Shown in pieces: positions 49,158 through 57,822 of a stretch of 64,000 bases of DNA. Position 1 is the first letter of the stretch. The number at the start of each line of letters is the position of its first letter. A program made the position numbers and the translations under genes. The notes beneath the pieces are model-generated. The model made no database searches. It saw nothing but the letters and a program-made list of their open reading frames with translations, and was not told the DNA's origin. Source of the stretch: WHSV01 sp050694055 (lineage in GTDB: Bacteria; Actinomycetota; CADDZG01; WHSQ01); the NCBI GenBank assembly GCA_050694055.1, contig JBOGWX010000108.1:49913-113912 (forward strand), in the 5' to 3' direction.

Positions 49158-50510
49158 ATGAATCGCGTTTCTCTTCTGGCTCTCGGGACCAGCATAATCA
49201 GCATCGCGGTCCTGGTTCTAGGTTGGAGCGACGCGCAGATCCCACCGCCTTCGACTCTTGCGTTCTGGATCTGTCTGTTCGTAGCGGCGGAGCTCCTGCC
49301 TGTATCCCTCGGATTCCGAACTCAGGTCTCCATGAGCTTTCCTATCGCCCTGGCGATAGTCCTTCTGTTCGAACCGGCCATCGCAATGCTCATGTTGGGT
49401 CTGGGCAATTTCGACGCCCGAGAGCTTCGGCGCGAGATCTCATTCAGTCAGTCCATCTTCAACCGGGCACAGACGATGCTCGCCGCGGGGACCGCCTCAT
49501 CTGTTGCCCGTCTGGGAGGTCCGGATGTCTTCGTGTTTCCCGAGGGCATCCTGTGGGAATCGCTGGCCGCGATTGCCTACATCGCGGTGAATCTCGGACT
49601 CGTGGCAGTTGCCCTCTCCGCAACCCGCAGTGTTCCGATGCGCACAGCCCTCGACCACCTGATTCCCAAACCGGCGGCGGGCTTCTGGATGGCCCAAGCC
49701 CTTCTGGCCGCCTTAGGGGTCGCAACGGCAGAGGCATACGAGCAGGTGGGAGCGTTCGTGGCGGCGTTCTTGATTCCCCTTCTGTTCGCTCGACTTGGGC
49801 TCTTGGGGGCTCGAGCGCAACAGGAATTGTCCGAACGGTTACGCCAGCAGCAGGCAACTTTGCTCAAGGCGACCGAGCAGATCTTCGCCGAGCGGGAGGA
49901 TGAACGAAGGCGAATTGCCGCCGAGATTCACGATGGAAGCCTTCAGATGCTGGCGGCGGCTTCCTACAGTGTGGGTAACGCCGGGGCGTTCCTCGATGCC
50001 GGTAAAGCCGAGGAAGCCGCGGACCTGCTCGATACCTCGCGCAAGGCGATCGAGCAGTCCATGGCCGCGCTGCGCGATTCGCTGGTCGACCTAAGAAGGT
50101 CCTCGGTGGAGGCCGGAGGTCTGATGGAAACGATCCGCGGTTACGTCGATCAAGTTTCGAGCCTCTGGGGCACCGAGGTCCAGTTCGAGGGAGAGGTAAA
50201 GCACGAGCCTCCGGTTCCGGTGGCATTGGCTGCCTTCCAGATCCTTCAAGAGGGCTTAGTCAACGCGTTGAAACACGCGGATAGTAGTTCCATCGCCGTG
50301 CGCGTGGTCGACATAGACAATATGGTTCACATTGTTGTCGAGGATGACGGGGCGGGGTTTGATCCGGAGGCCGAGATCGCCAGTGACCACGTCGGGATGA
50401 GACTCATGAAGGAGCGAGCGGCTCTGGTAGGCGGGCGTCTCGAGTTGCGCTCGGCCGAAGGTGGCGGCACCCGGCTTGAGGCAGTTCTTCCCGGTGGGAT
50501 AGCTCAATGA
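49158..50510 (+). CDS. NarL-type membrane sensor histidine kinase
   Basis: 450 residues. The first 215 hold about six hydrophobic spans (5-22, 34-52, 60-83, 132-154, 177-192, 197-213) without a large extracellular domain. A coiled-coil linker follows, then the HisKA_3 box EDERRRIAAEIHDGSLQML (His258), a helical DHp region ALRDSLVDLRRSS, and a HATPase domain with LQEGLVNALKHADSS and DDGAGFDPE. The architecture resembles peptide-sensing ComP-type and DesK-like kinases, which detect signals in or at the membrane. It overlaps the response regulator by 4 bases (ATGA). Confidence 0.93.
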   Translation: MNRVSLLALGTSIISIAVLVLGWSDAQIPPPSTLAFWICLFVAAELLPVSLGFRTQVSMSFPIALAIVLLFEPAIAMLMLGLGNFDARELRREISFSQSIFNRAQTMLAAGTASSVARLGGPDVFVFPEGILWESLAAIAYIAVNLGLVAVALSATRSVPMRTALDHLIPKPAAGFWMAQALLAALGVATAEAYEQVGAFVAAFLIPLLFARLGLLGARAQQELSERLRQQQATLLKATEQIFAEREDERRRIAAEIHDGSLQMLAAASYSVGNAGAFLDAGKAEEAADLLDTSRKAIEQSMAALRDSLVDLRRSSVEAGGLMETIRGYVDQVSSLWGTEVQFEGEVKHEPPVPVALAAFQILQEGLVNALKHADSSSIAVRVVDIDNMVHIVVEDDGAGFDPEAEIASDHVGMRLMKERAALVGGRLELRSAEGGGTRLEAVLPGGIAQ

Positions 50511-51133
50511 GCCTGCGAGTCTTGATCGCCGACGACCACACCCTTGTATCCGAGGGTTTGGCGGGAATGCTGTCGATGGCCGAGGGGGTCGAGGTGGCCG
50601 GCATCGTCTCGAACGGTGAAGCCGCGGTGGACGCGGTGCGCGTCGGCGGCGTGGACATCATTCTGATGGACGTGAGTCTCGGCGCATCCATGAGCGGGAT
50701 CGAAGCCACCCAAGAGGTAAAGGAAATCGCGCCCTCCACGCGTGTGCTCATCCTTTCCATGCACACCGATCCGGGGACCGTCCAAAAGGGCATCAAGGCG
50801 GGGGCCGACGGCTACCTGTCCAAGAGTGCGTCGCGCGAAGCAGTTCTGCAGGCCATACGCGACGTCGCCGAAGGTCGATCGGTGCTCGACCCGAACGTCA
50901 CAAAAGGCATATTCGGACGGATCACGAACAAGGACCCGGATGCGCTTACCGACCGGGAGGGCGCCCTCCTTCAATCGCTTGCCGACGGCAAGTCGACCAA
51001 AGAGATGGCATCCGAGCTGCACCTCGCCGAGGAAACGGCCAAGAGCCACCTCAAGTCGATCTACAAGAAGCTCGCGGTGCGGGATCGGACCGAGGCCGTG
51101 GCCGAGGCCTTCCGCCGCGGACTGGTCCACTAG
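50507..51133 (+). CDS. NarL/LuxR-type response regulator
   Basis: 208 residues. Receiver: LRVLIADDHTLVSEGL, IILMDVSL (Asp55 phosphoacceptor), ILSMHTDPGTV and GYLSKSAS (Lys). The C-terminal LuxR HTH reads ALTDREGALLQSLADGKSTKEMASELHLAEETAKSHLKSIYKKLAVRDRTEAV. It is the cognate partner of the overlapping kinase and should activate transcription as a phosphorylated dimer. Targets are not evident; the micro-ORF promoter upstream of the kinase is a candidate for autoregulation. Confidence 0.96.
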   Translation: MSLRVLIADDHTLVSEGLAGMLSMAEGVEVAGIVSNGEAAVDAVRVGGVDIILMDVSLGASMSGIEATQEVKEIAPSTRVLILSMHTDPGTVQKGIKAGADGYLSKSASREAVLQAIRDVAEGRSVLDPNVTKGIFGRITNKDPDALTDREGALLQSLADGKSTKEMASELHLAEETAKSHLKSIYKKLAVRDRTEAVAEAFRRGLVH

Positions 51134-51147
51134 GTAGCCTCAACGGC

Positions 51148-51636
51148 GTGGATTTCGAGATTACTCATTTCTTCGACGCCTCGCCCGCTGAGATCGCGAC
51201 CACGATGCTCGACGAGGACTACCAGCGTTCGTTGAGCAACATCGGGCATCTGAGACGGGAACTGCTCGAGCAAAAGACCGCGGAAAACGGCCGGGTGTCC
51301 AGACGAGTGCGCTGTGTGCTCGACCTCAAGGTGTCTGGAGCGGCGAGGAGGTTCATCGGAGACGCCGACCCGGCGTGGATCGAGATGGCGACCTGGAACG
51401 AAGAGGCCTTGCGCTGGAGCTTCACCATCGATCCGGAGATCGCCAAGGAGCTGCTGGAGGCGAAGGGCACCATTGGGATCACGGGCGACGTCGCTGGCTC
51501 GGTGCGGACGATCCAGGGCAATGTGAAGGTCAGGGTCCCGTTCTACGGGGGCAAGGTCGAGGGCTGGATCGTAGAGGGGTTGAGCGACGCCTACGACGAG
51601 GAGGCCGATCGTCTCAGGGCGTGGATCGAGGGCTGA
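51148..51636 (+). CDS. DUF2505 family protein
   Basis: 162 residues from GTG at 51148, 14 bases after the regulator stop. DFEITHFFDASPAEIATTMLDEDYQRSLSNIG and the later TWNEEALRWSFTIDPEIAKELLEAKGTI and VKVRVPFYGGKVEGWIVEGL fit the DUF2505 pattern, an actinobacterial SRPBCC/START-like fold that may hold a hydrophobic ligand. Function unknown. It may be co-transcribed with the two-component system or stand before the glnA control region. Confidence 0.85.
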   Translation: MDFEITHFFDASPAEIATTMLDEDYQRSLSNIGHLRRELLEQKTAENGRVSRRVRCVLDLKVSGAARRFIGDADPAWIEMATWNEEALRWSFTIDPEIAKELLEAKGTIGITGDVAGSVRTIQGNVKVRVPFYGGKVEGWIVEGLSDAYDEEADRLRAWIEG

Positions 51637-51667
51637 GCGGGCGGGGGGACCTCTCCGGCTGCTCGGC

Positions 51668-51705
51668 GTAACTCGCTCGTAACACGGTTGAAACTCACGA
51701 GAAAC
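51668..51705 (+). promoter_or_regulatory. Four-element GlnR operator upstream of glnA
   Basis: GTAAC at 51668, GTAAC at 51679, GAAAC at 51690 and GAAAC at 51701, spaced by exactly 11 bases (5-base boxes, 6-base gaps). This agrees with the actinobacterial GlnR consensus gTnAc-n6-GaAAc, here in two full repeats. It lies 79 bases before the glnA start. The glnR gene is at 62769 in this window. Confidence 0.85.
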
Positions 51706-51783
51706 CGCTCTTTGCCATGGTGTCGTATCGGGACGTCGAGCGAGCCTCGACCATGACCACGCCACTACCAGGGGAGGAAAATA

Positions 51784-53205
51784 ATGCCAAGCCCGTCCGA
51801 CGCGATGAAGCTCGGAGAGCAGCACGGCGCCAGGTTCTTCGACATCCGCTTCTGTGACCTTCCCGGCCTCATGCAGCACTTCACCGTGCCTTTCGAGGAG
51901 TTGAGCGAGGACGTCTTCGACGAGGGGCTGGGTTTCGATGGCTCCTCGATTCGAGGGTTTCAGGAGATCCAGGAATCGGACATGATCCTGGTTCCGGACC
52001 CGGACACCGCGGTCATGGATCCCTTTGCAAAGTATCCGACGCTGGTCATGAACGCCTACGTCAAGGATCCGATCACCGCCGAGCCTTATTCGCGCGATCC
52101 GCGCAACATCGCAAGAAAGGCCCAGAACTACCTCGAGGGAACCGGCATCGCGGACACCGCCTATTTCGGTCCCGAGGCGGAGTTCTACATCTTCGACTCG
52201 ATCCGCTTCGATCAGAACCAGCACTCGAGCTACCACTACATCGACGCGGTGGAAGGCGTGTGGAACTCGGGCAAGGAAGAGGAGGGCGGCAACCTCGGCT
52301 ACAAGCCGCGCTACAAAGAGGGCTACTTCCCGCTGCCTCCTATGGATCACTACCAGGACCTCCGCAGCGAGATGGTGCTGACGCTTCGTGAGCTCGGAAT
52401 CCCGGTCGAGGTCCATCATCACGAGGTCGGCACCGCGGGCCAGGGCGAAATCGACATGGGCTTCGCGCCGCTCCTCCAGATCGCCGACCGCTTGATGCTC
52501 TACAAGTACGTCGTCAAGCAGGTCGGACGGCGCAACGGCAAGACGATCACCTTCATGCCCAAGCCCATCTTTCAGGACAACGGCTCGGGAATGCATGTTC
52601 ACCAAAGCCTCTGGAAAGACGGCGAGTCGCTGATGTGGGATGAGCTCGGCTACGCGCAACTGAGCGACACGGCTCGTTACTACATCGGGGGCCTGCTGGA
52701 ACATGCTCCCTCCTTGCTGGCCCTGTGTGCCCCGACCACCAACAGCTTCAAGCGGCTGGTGCCCGGCTACGAGGCACCGGTGAACCTCGTCTACAGCCAG
52801 CGCAACCGCTCCGCGGCAGTTCGGATCCCGCTGTACTCGAAGTCGCCCAAATCCAAGCGCATCGAGTTCCGTTGCCCGGACCCGAGCTGCAACCCGTATT
52901 TGGCCTTCCCGGCTCTGCTCATGGCGGGACTCGATGGGATCCGCAACAAGATCGAGCCGCCCGACCCGGTCGACAAGGACCTCTACGAGCTTCCTCCGGA
53001 GGAGCTGGCCGAGGTTCCTCAGGTTCCCGGTTCGTTGGAGGGTGCACTCGATGCGCTCGAGGCGGACCACGACTATCTCCTCGAAGGTGGAGTGTTCACG
53101 CCGGACGTCATCGAGCACTGGATCGAGTACAAGCGGGTCCGCGAAGTCGACGAGCTGCGCCTGCGCCCGCACCCGTACGAGTTCTACCTCTACTACGACA
53201 TCTAG
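51784..53205 (+). CDS. glnA: Glutamine synthetase type I
   Basis: 473 residues. GSI-beta motifs: FDGSSIRGF, PEAEFYIFDSI, NGSGMHVHQSLWKDG, and FKRLVPGYEAPVNLVYSQRNRSAAVRIP. Tyr401 lies in DLYELPPEE, the sequence adenylylated by GlnE in regulated enzymes. It makes glutamine from glutamate, ammonia and ATP as a cytosolic dodecamer. Upstream is a GlnR operator, downstream a strong terminator and the convergent glnE gene, whose product should modify this Tyr. A ribosome binding site AGGGGAGG precedes the ATG. Confidence 0.98.
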   Translation: MPSPSDAMKLGEQHGARFFDIRFCDLPGLMQHFTVPFEELSEDVFDEGLGFDGSSIRGFQEIQESDMILVPDPDTAVMDPFAKYPTLVMNAYVKDPITAEPYSRDPRNIARKAQNYLEGTGIADTAYFGPEAEFYIFDSIRFDQNQHSSYHYIDAVEGVWNSGKEEEGGNLGYKPRYKEGYFPLPPMDHYQDLRSEMVLTLRELGIPVEVHHHEVGTAGQGEIDMGFAPLLQIADRLMLYKYVVKQVGRRNGKTITFMPKPIFQDNGSGMHVHQSLWKDGESLMWDELGYAQLSDTARYYIGGLLEHAPSLLALCAPTTNSFKRLVPGYEAPVNLVYSQRNRSAAVRIPLYSKSPKSKRIEFRCPDPSCNPYLAFPALLMAGLDGIRNKIEPPDPVDKDLYELPPEELAEVPQVPGSLEGALDALEADHDYLLEGGVFTPDVIEHWIEYKRVREVDELRLRPHPYEFYLYYDI

Positions 53206-53222
53206 ACAGCCGGACGAAGAGA

Positions 53223-53261
53223 CCAGAAAGGCCCGGCCCACCCCTCGCCGGGCCTTTCTGG
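53223..53261. terminator. Terminator shared by glnA and glnE
   Basis: 15-bp perfect stem CCAGAAAGGCCCGGC / GCCGGGCCTTTCTGG with a 9-base loop, 18 bases after the glnA stop. The T-rich ends suit both strands. Confidence 0.85.
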
Positions 53262-53333
53262 ATCTCAGGGCGCTTCCGGCCCGGTTCCGGCACTTCTCCT
53301 GCGGTTCGTGGGACAACCCGGTGGTGGCACCGG

Positions 53334-55970
53334 TCAGCCGAAGACGTACCGTTCGGCCACGCTGCGCGTCCTGCGGGTGACGCGCAGGTACTCCTCCTCC
53401 AGTTCTTGGCGGGGTTGATTGGTGTAGCCCATCGCTATTCCCAGTGCCTCGAGATCCTCGGGCTTGACCGGCAGCACATCGGTCGGCCTTCCGGTAAGGA
53501 AGAAGAGCCGGTTCCTCAAGCTCGAGAGCCACATGTACGCATGCCGAAGAGTGTGCGCGTCGGGTCCCGGCATGAGACCAAGACCTTCCGCGGCGGTCAA
53601 CGCGTCGAGGGTCGGAGCCACGCGCAGCTCCTCGGCTTCGTGGCCGTGCCTGAGCTGCAGGCTCTGCACCGAGAACTCGATGTCTGCGGTTCCTCCCGGG
53701 CCCATCTTGAAGTGGCGGCGCGGCTCGATTCCGCGCGGGATGCGCTCGCGCTCCATGCGCGCCTTCAGATGTCTGATCTCCGCAAGAACCTCGGCCGAAA
53801 GCTGCTCCGGATAGGCAAGCTGTCTGGTCCGCTCGATGAGCGTCCGGCCCACGTCCTCGTTGCCCGCGGCCACACGCGCGCGGATGAGCGCTTGATGCTC
53901 CCAGGGACGCGCCCATCGCTCGTAGTACTCGAGAAATGAATCGATCGAACGCGCGAGGGGGCCGGACTTGCCCTCCGGTCTCAGGGCAGCATCGATACGA
54001 AAGGCCTGACCTTCCGGAGTGACCTCACCGATCGACCGGAGCAGTCCCTCGGCTATGCGTTCGGCGGTTGCCGCGTCCCCGTCGTGCACGAACATCACAT
54101 CGATGTCCGATGAGTAGTTGAGTTCCCGCCCGCCTAGTTTGCCCATCCCGATTACGGCGAAAGGAATCTCGGATTCATCCAGCGCGGACTCCAGACAGGC
54201 ATCCGCGAGATCGGCCAGTCCCCAACCGACTTCGACCACGTCGGCCTCACCGGCGAGATCGGACAGCGCGACGCGCAACATCTCGCGCCGCTTGAAGCGG
54301 CGCAGCCCGTCGAGCCTGCGTTCCGGCTCGCGCCATTCGAGCGAGGCCCTCGCCTCTCGGACCAGCCTGGCGCGCTGCTTCGGTTTCCCCGGCCCCCTGG
54401 GGTCGGCGATCGTGCTCAGCTCTTCGGGAACGTGGCTGAGGATCTCGCTCAGCAGGCGGCCGTTGCCGAGGACTTTGGCAAGAAACTCGAGCCCCGGCGG
54501 GTTGTCCCGCAACAAACCCAGGGCATCGAGCCGGCCGCCCAGCGATTCGCTCACCCGAAGAAATCCAAAGAGTCCTTCGTCGGGCGACGGCGACGAAGCA
54601 AGCCAGCGAAGCTGTGCGGGGGCCAGCAGTCGCAGCAGCTTGGCTCGGCGAGAGGTGCCGGCGACCAGACCGGAAAGAGTGCGAGCCGCGCGCTTGACGT
54701 CGCGATAGCCCAGCACTCGAAGGCGCTCCCCCAGAGCCTCCTCCGTGAGCTTGGCTTCACCACCCTCCGCAAGGCTCTCGATCATCGGGCGATAGAAGAG
54801 CTTTTCGAAACGACCTCGCACATCGCCGAGCACCGACTGGTGAACCGCATCGAAACGATCGAGCGCGCTTTCGAAGGCCGCATCCCTGAACCCCATCGCA
54901 CGCGCGATCTCGGAGCGGTCGCCCTCGCCGGCCGGAAGCATGCGAACCCTCCGCTCCTGGCGTAACTGCAGACGGTGCTCGACATTCCGCAGCCAGCGAT
55001 ACGCCACCGAGAGCCCGGCTGCGTCGTCTTCAGCGATGTACCCACCCGCGACCAGTTGCAGGAGAGCCTCCATCGTCGCGGGGGCGCGCACCGATGGGTC
55101 GTTGCTCCCGTGCACGAGTTGCAGGAGTTGGACCGAGAACTCGATGTCGCGAATGCCTCCGGGGCCGAGCTTCACATCATCGGCTTCGCGACTCTTGGAA
55201 CGTCGCGCGGTGCGCAGCACATGCCGCTCGACACGCTCCTTCATCTTGCGGATGTTCTCGATGTGTTCTACGCCGACCTCCTGTGGAAACACAAAGGTGC
55301 GCGTCTGGTCGACGAGCGCTTGTCCGAGCGGCAGATCACCGGCGCAGGCGCGCGCCTTGAGCAGAGCCTGGAATTCCCAGGTCTGGGCCCAACGCCGGTA
55401 GTGCTCCAGAAAGGCCTCCAGCGACCGGACCAACGCTCCGGCCCGACCCTGCGGTCGAAGGTTTGCATCGATTGCATAAGCCTGGCCCTCCGGCGAGTTT
55501 GCTCCGAGGTCGGCGAGAAGCGTGCTCGCCACTTTGGTTGCGCGTTCCACATCGCCCGAAGCAACGAACATCACATCGATGTCGGAGACGTAGTTCAGTT
55601 CACGCGCGCCGAGCTTGCCCATCCCAACGACGGCGAGCTCGTCGGTCGCGCCACCGAACTTGAGCGCGCATTGGAGACATGCGTCGGCCAGGTCGGAGAG
55701 AGCGTGTCCTACCTCCTCGAGCGAGGCCCGCCCACACGCGTCGTGCGCCGCGACCTGAAGGAGGCGGCGGCGCTTCTCCACACGAAGTCCGGACATACCC
55801 TCGCGCTCCACAGCCTCCGCAACGCTCTCTCGATAACCCGCTGCGTCCGGTAGCTCCCTCTCGTCGAGCAACTGCGCCGCGCGTTCATCCTGTTGCAAGA
55901 ACTCACTCAGAGTGCGGCTGACCCGTTCTATTGCAGTAGTACTTGCAACGCGTAAGTCTGATCCCTGCAT
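53334..55970 (-). CDS. glnE: Bifunctional glutamine synthetase adenylyltransferase/adenylyl-removing enzyme
   Basis: 878 residues, shorter than E. coli GlnE (about 946). Two nucleotidyltransferase domains: GMGKLGARELNYVSDIDVMFV near residue 130 and GMGKLGGRELNYSSDIDVMFVHDGD near 620, each with the DxD pair. Each is followed by a helical GlnD-UR_UTase-like domain (DIEFSVQLLQLVHGSNDPSVR; DIEFSVQSLQLRHGHEAEELR). It attaches AMP to, and phosphorolytically removes it from, the regulatory Tyr of GlnA. It converges on glnA as in mycobacteria (Rv2220-Rv2221c). Confidence 0.96.
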   Translation of the reverse strand: MQGSDLRVASTTAIERVSRTLSEFLQQDERAAQLLDERELPDAAGYRESVAEAVEREGMSGLRVEKRRRLLQVAAHDACGRASLEEVGHALSDLADACLQCALKFGGATDELAVVGMGKLGARELNYVSDIDVMFVASGDVERATKVASTLLADLGANSPEGQAYAIDANLRPQGRAGALVRSLEAFLEHYRRWAQTWEFQALLKARACAGDLPLGQALVDQTRTFVFPQEVGVEHIENIRKMKERVERHVLRTARRSKSREADDVKLGPGGIRDIEFSVQLLQLVHGSNDPSVRAPATMEALLQLVAGGYIAEDDAAGLSVAYRWLRNVEHRLQLRQERRVRMLPAGEGDRSEIARAMGFRDAAFESALDRFDAVHQSVLGDVRGRFEKLFYRPMIESLAEGGEAKLTEEALGERLRVLGYRDVKRAARTLSGLVAGTSRRAKLLRLLAPAQLRWLASSPSPDEGLFGFLRVSESLGGRLDALGLLRDNPPGLEFLAKVLGNGRLLSEILSHVPEELSTIADPRGPGKPKQRARLVREARASLEWREPERRLDGLRRFKRREMLRVALSDLAGEADVVEVGWGLADLADACLESALDESEIPFAVIGMGKLGGRELNYSSDIDVMFVHDGDAATAERIAEGLLRSIGEVTPEGQAFRIDAALRPEGKSGPLARSIDSFLEYYERWARPWEHQALIRARVAAGNEDVGRTLIERTRQLAYPEQLSAEVLAEIRHLKARMERERIPRGIEPRRHFKMGPGGTADIEFSVQSLQLRHGHEAEELRVAPTLDALTAAEGLGLMPGPDAHTLRHAYMWLSSLRNRLFFLTGRPTDVLPVKPEDLEALGIAMGYTNQPRQELEEEYLRVTRRTRSVAERYVFG

Positions 55971-56315
55971 CCGCGCACCTTAAACCGCTCATCCAGAAAG
56001 ACCCATCTACCTGCATCTTCGCGACCTTTAGCCCAATCTGTTGGGCGCGGCCCACAAAACTCTTGATCTCTTTTGTGGGAGGACGCGGGTTTACCTCGTC
56101 GAAACCTTCCACTAACTTGCAGCGCTCTGCCACCGTCGCCAGCGGTGCCCGATCACACTGAGCCAGCGACCGATTCTCTCGGGAACCGGTCGGACATCGA
56201 AGGGCCTCGCCCGGGTTTCGCGGGAAACATCGCCCGGGTCTTCGCGGGACAACGCGCTCACGAACCACCCTCGTGAGCGCGTGTGTTGTGGGCCCCTCAA
56301 TACGGGGAGGTGAGA
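55971..56315. other. 345-base divergent region between glnE and the NlpC/P60 pair
   Basis: No coding frame is convincing. A 9-bp hairpin with arms CCCACAAAA (56051) and TTTTGTGGG (56071) and an 11-base loop lies in the middle. Nearer the NlpC gene are CGGGAACCGG and two CGCCCGGGT...CGCGGGA segments (56206 and 56230 region), a tandem repeat of about 24 bases. It could hold a structured leader of the peptidase genes, but I do not recognise a riboswitch class. Confidence 0.4.
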
Positions 56316-56837
56316 ATGAGAGGTAGTCAACCTCGTCATTCAATCCCGAAGTACCTGGCGACGTTGATCGTCGCCGCACTTGCAGCAAGCGTCTGGGCTA
56401 CTCCGGTACAGGCACACGAGTACGGCAACGCATTCAAGCAACGGAAGCACATAAAGAACCGGGGCAAGAGCGCAGTCGGCAGTCCCTACCGCTACGGTGG
56501 GACTTCTCGATCGGGCTTCGATTGCTCCGGATTCACCCTTTGGACCTTCGATGGTCACGGTCACAACCTCCCTCGCACGACTTCCGAGCAGTTCAACCTG
56601 GCCAAGAAGCACGGCTACAAGCGAGTGTGGAAGCGCAAGAACCTCAAGCGGGGCGACCTCGTCTTCCACAAGACGACAAGCGCACGCGTCGGACACGCAG
56701 GCATCTACGTAGGCAAGGGAAAGTTCGTCTCGTCGACCTCCTCCAGCGGCGTGCGAGTTCGTTCGCTCTATGACCCCTACTACTGGGGCAAGCGCTGGGT
56801 CGGGGCAGTACGCACGCCGTCGACCATCAACAAATGA
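56316..56837 (+). CDS. Secreted NlpC/P60 peptidase, copy 1
   Basis: 173 residues from ATG at 56316 with GGGAGG upstream. A signal peptide (YLATLIVAALAASVWATPVQA) leads to a short mature enzyme. The NlpC/P60 domain has GSPYRYGGTSRSGFDCSGFTLW (nucleophile Cys), LKRGDLVFHKT and VGHAGIYVGKGKFV (catalytic His). It lacks SH3 or other wall-binding domains but is rich in Lys/Arg, which could hold it to the wall. It should cut D-gamma-Glu-diamino acid bonds in peptidoglycan stems. Its stop overlaps the next gene start (ATGATGA). Confidence 0.93.
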   Translation: MRGSQPRHSIPKYLATLIVAALAASVWATPVQAHEYGNAFKQRKHIKNRGKSAVGSPYRYGGTSRSGFDCSGFTLWTFDGHGHNLPRTTSEQFNLAKKHGYKRVWKRKNLKRGDLVFHKTTSARVGHAGIYVGKGKFVSSTSSSGVRVRSLYDPYYWGKRWVGAVRTPSTINK

Positions 56838-57325
56838 TGTTCCAGCGAGCGCTCGTAGCCCTGCTGGTTGCATCTGTGGCCTCCTTCGTCGTGCCTCCAT
56901 CCGCTGCGGATGCCGGTGTGCGCAAGACGAAGCAGCATTTGGTGAAGCGAGCCAAGAGCCAGATGGGCACGAAGTACCGCTACGGCGGCGAGACACCTCG
57001 TCGTGGATTCGACTGCTCCGGCTTCACTCGGTGGACGTTCAAGAAGACCATCTCGCTGCCGCACAGTTCGATGCAGCAGTACAAACGCAAGAACCGAGCC
57101 AAGTACAGGTATGTCAAGAAGCGATCGAGGCTGAAACGAGGCGACCTCGTTTTCTTCAAGACCACGAAGGCCAAGGTCGGCCACGTCGGCATGTACATAG
57201 GCAAGGGCAAGTTCATCCACGCGTCTTCGGGAGCCGGAAAGGTGACCAAGTCGTCGGTCTACGACAAGTACTACTACGGACCTCGTTTCCGCGGTGGGGT
57301 TCGTGTTCCACAACTCAGGCGCTAA
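56834..57325 (+). CDS. Secreted NlpC/P60 peptidase, copy 2
   Basis: 163 residues. A signal peptide (ALVALLVASVASFVVPPSAADA) and the same minimal layout as copy 1: MGTKYRYGGETPRRGFDCSGFTRW (Cys), LKRGDLVFFKT and VGHVGMYIGKGKFIHASS (His). The two are tandem paralogues that have diverged considerably. Both carry strongly basic segments (YKRKNRAKYRYVKKRSRLKRG). The 4-base overlap with copy 1 suggests coupled synthesis. The pair lies in a stretch that separates glnE from glnA2. Confidence 0.93.
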   Translation: MMFQRALVALLVASVASFVVPPSAADAGVRKTKQHLVKRAKSQMGTKYRYGGETPRRGFDCSGFTRWTFKKTISLPHSSMQQYKRKNRAKYRYVKKRSRLKRGDLVFFKTTKAKVGHVGMYIGKGKFIHASSGAGKVTKSSVYDKYYYGPRFRGGVRVPQLRR

Positions 57326-57822
57326 TGGACATGCATCACCTCATAGGCTGTTCAAAAATTGGAACGAGATTGTTGTAGGTGGCAGGAAGGCCCGAACCTG
57401 AACATCCGGATGGGGAGTCTAAATACCGCCACTCATTGACCTGCAGCACCTCAGGAGTGGCCTCGATGCATGGACGAGATGCCGTCTTCTCCAGAGAGCC
57501 ATCCCCGAGGTGATGCTCATGTCTCCGATCCTCAAATCGAACTCGCGATCGATGAGACCGAGCGTCACCCCCCTTGCCTCCTCACCCCCGCCGGAGCAGT
57601 ATCGGGAGAACCCGACTTCCAGGGAGCGAGGGATCGCCGCTTGAAGCGGGGCACACCTTCGGGGTTGTTTACGTACTGGAGGCAAGGTAAGTGGATGTGC
57701 TCGATCAGGAGTCGCCGCTGCGGTCGCCGGCATGTCGGAGCGCAATGAGAATCGGGGATGCAAGCGTGATGGCCTCGTCATCGGAGCTGCTTCGCCTAAG
57801 CAGCGGGCCCAGGCGGTAGAGC
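57326..57822. other. 497-base region without a supported gene
   Basis: Short frames exist on both strands but none has coding-like composition, a ribosome binding site and a recognisable product. Base composition is less GC-rich than the neighbours. It presumably holds the promoter of the following orphan gene and perhaps decayed sequence. Confidence 0.5.

Noticed and set aside
51130..53916. Minus-strand open frame of 928 codons opposite glnA
   Set aside because: Antisense shadow of DUF2505, glnA and the glnE end; no motifs and high GC explains the openness.
55971..56315. c-di-AMP (ydaO) riboswitch upstream of the NlpC/P60 genes
   Set aside because: A GGGAACC-like element is present but the other conserved blocks could not be matched.
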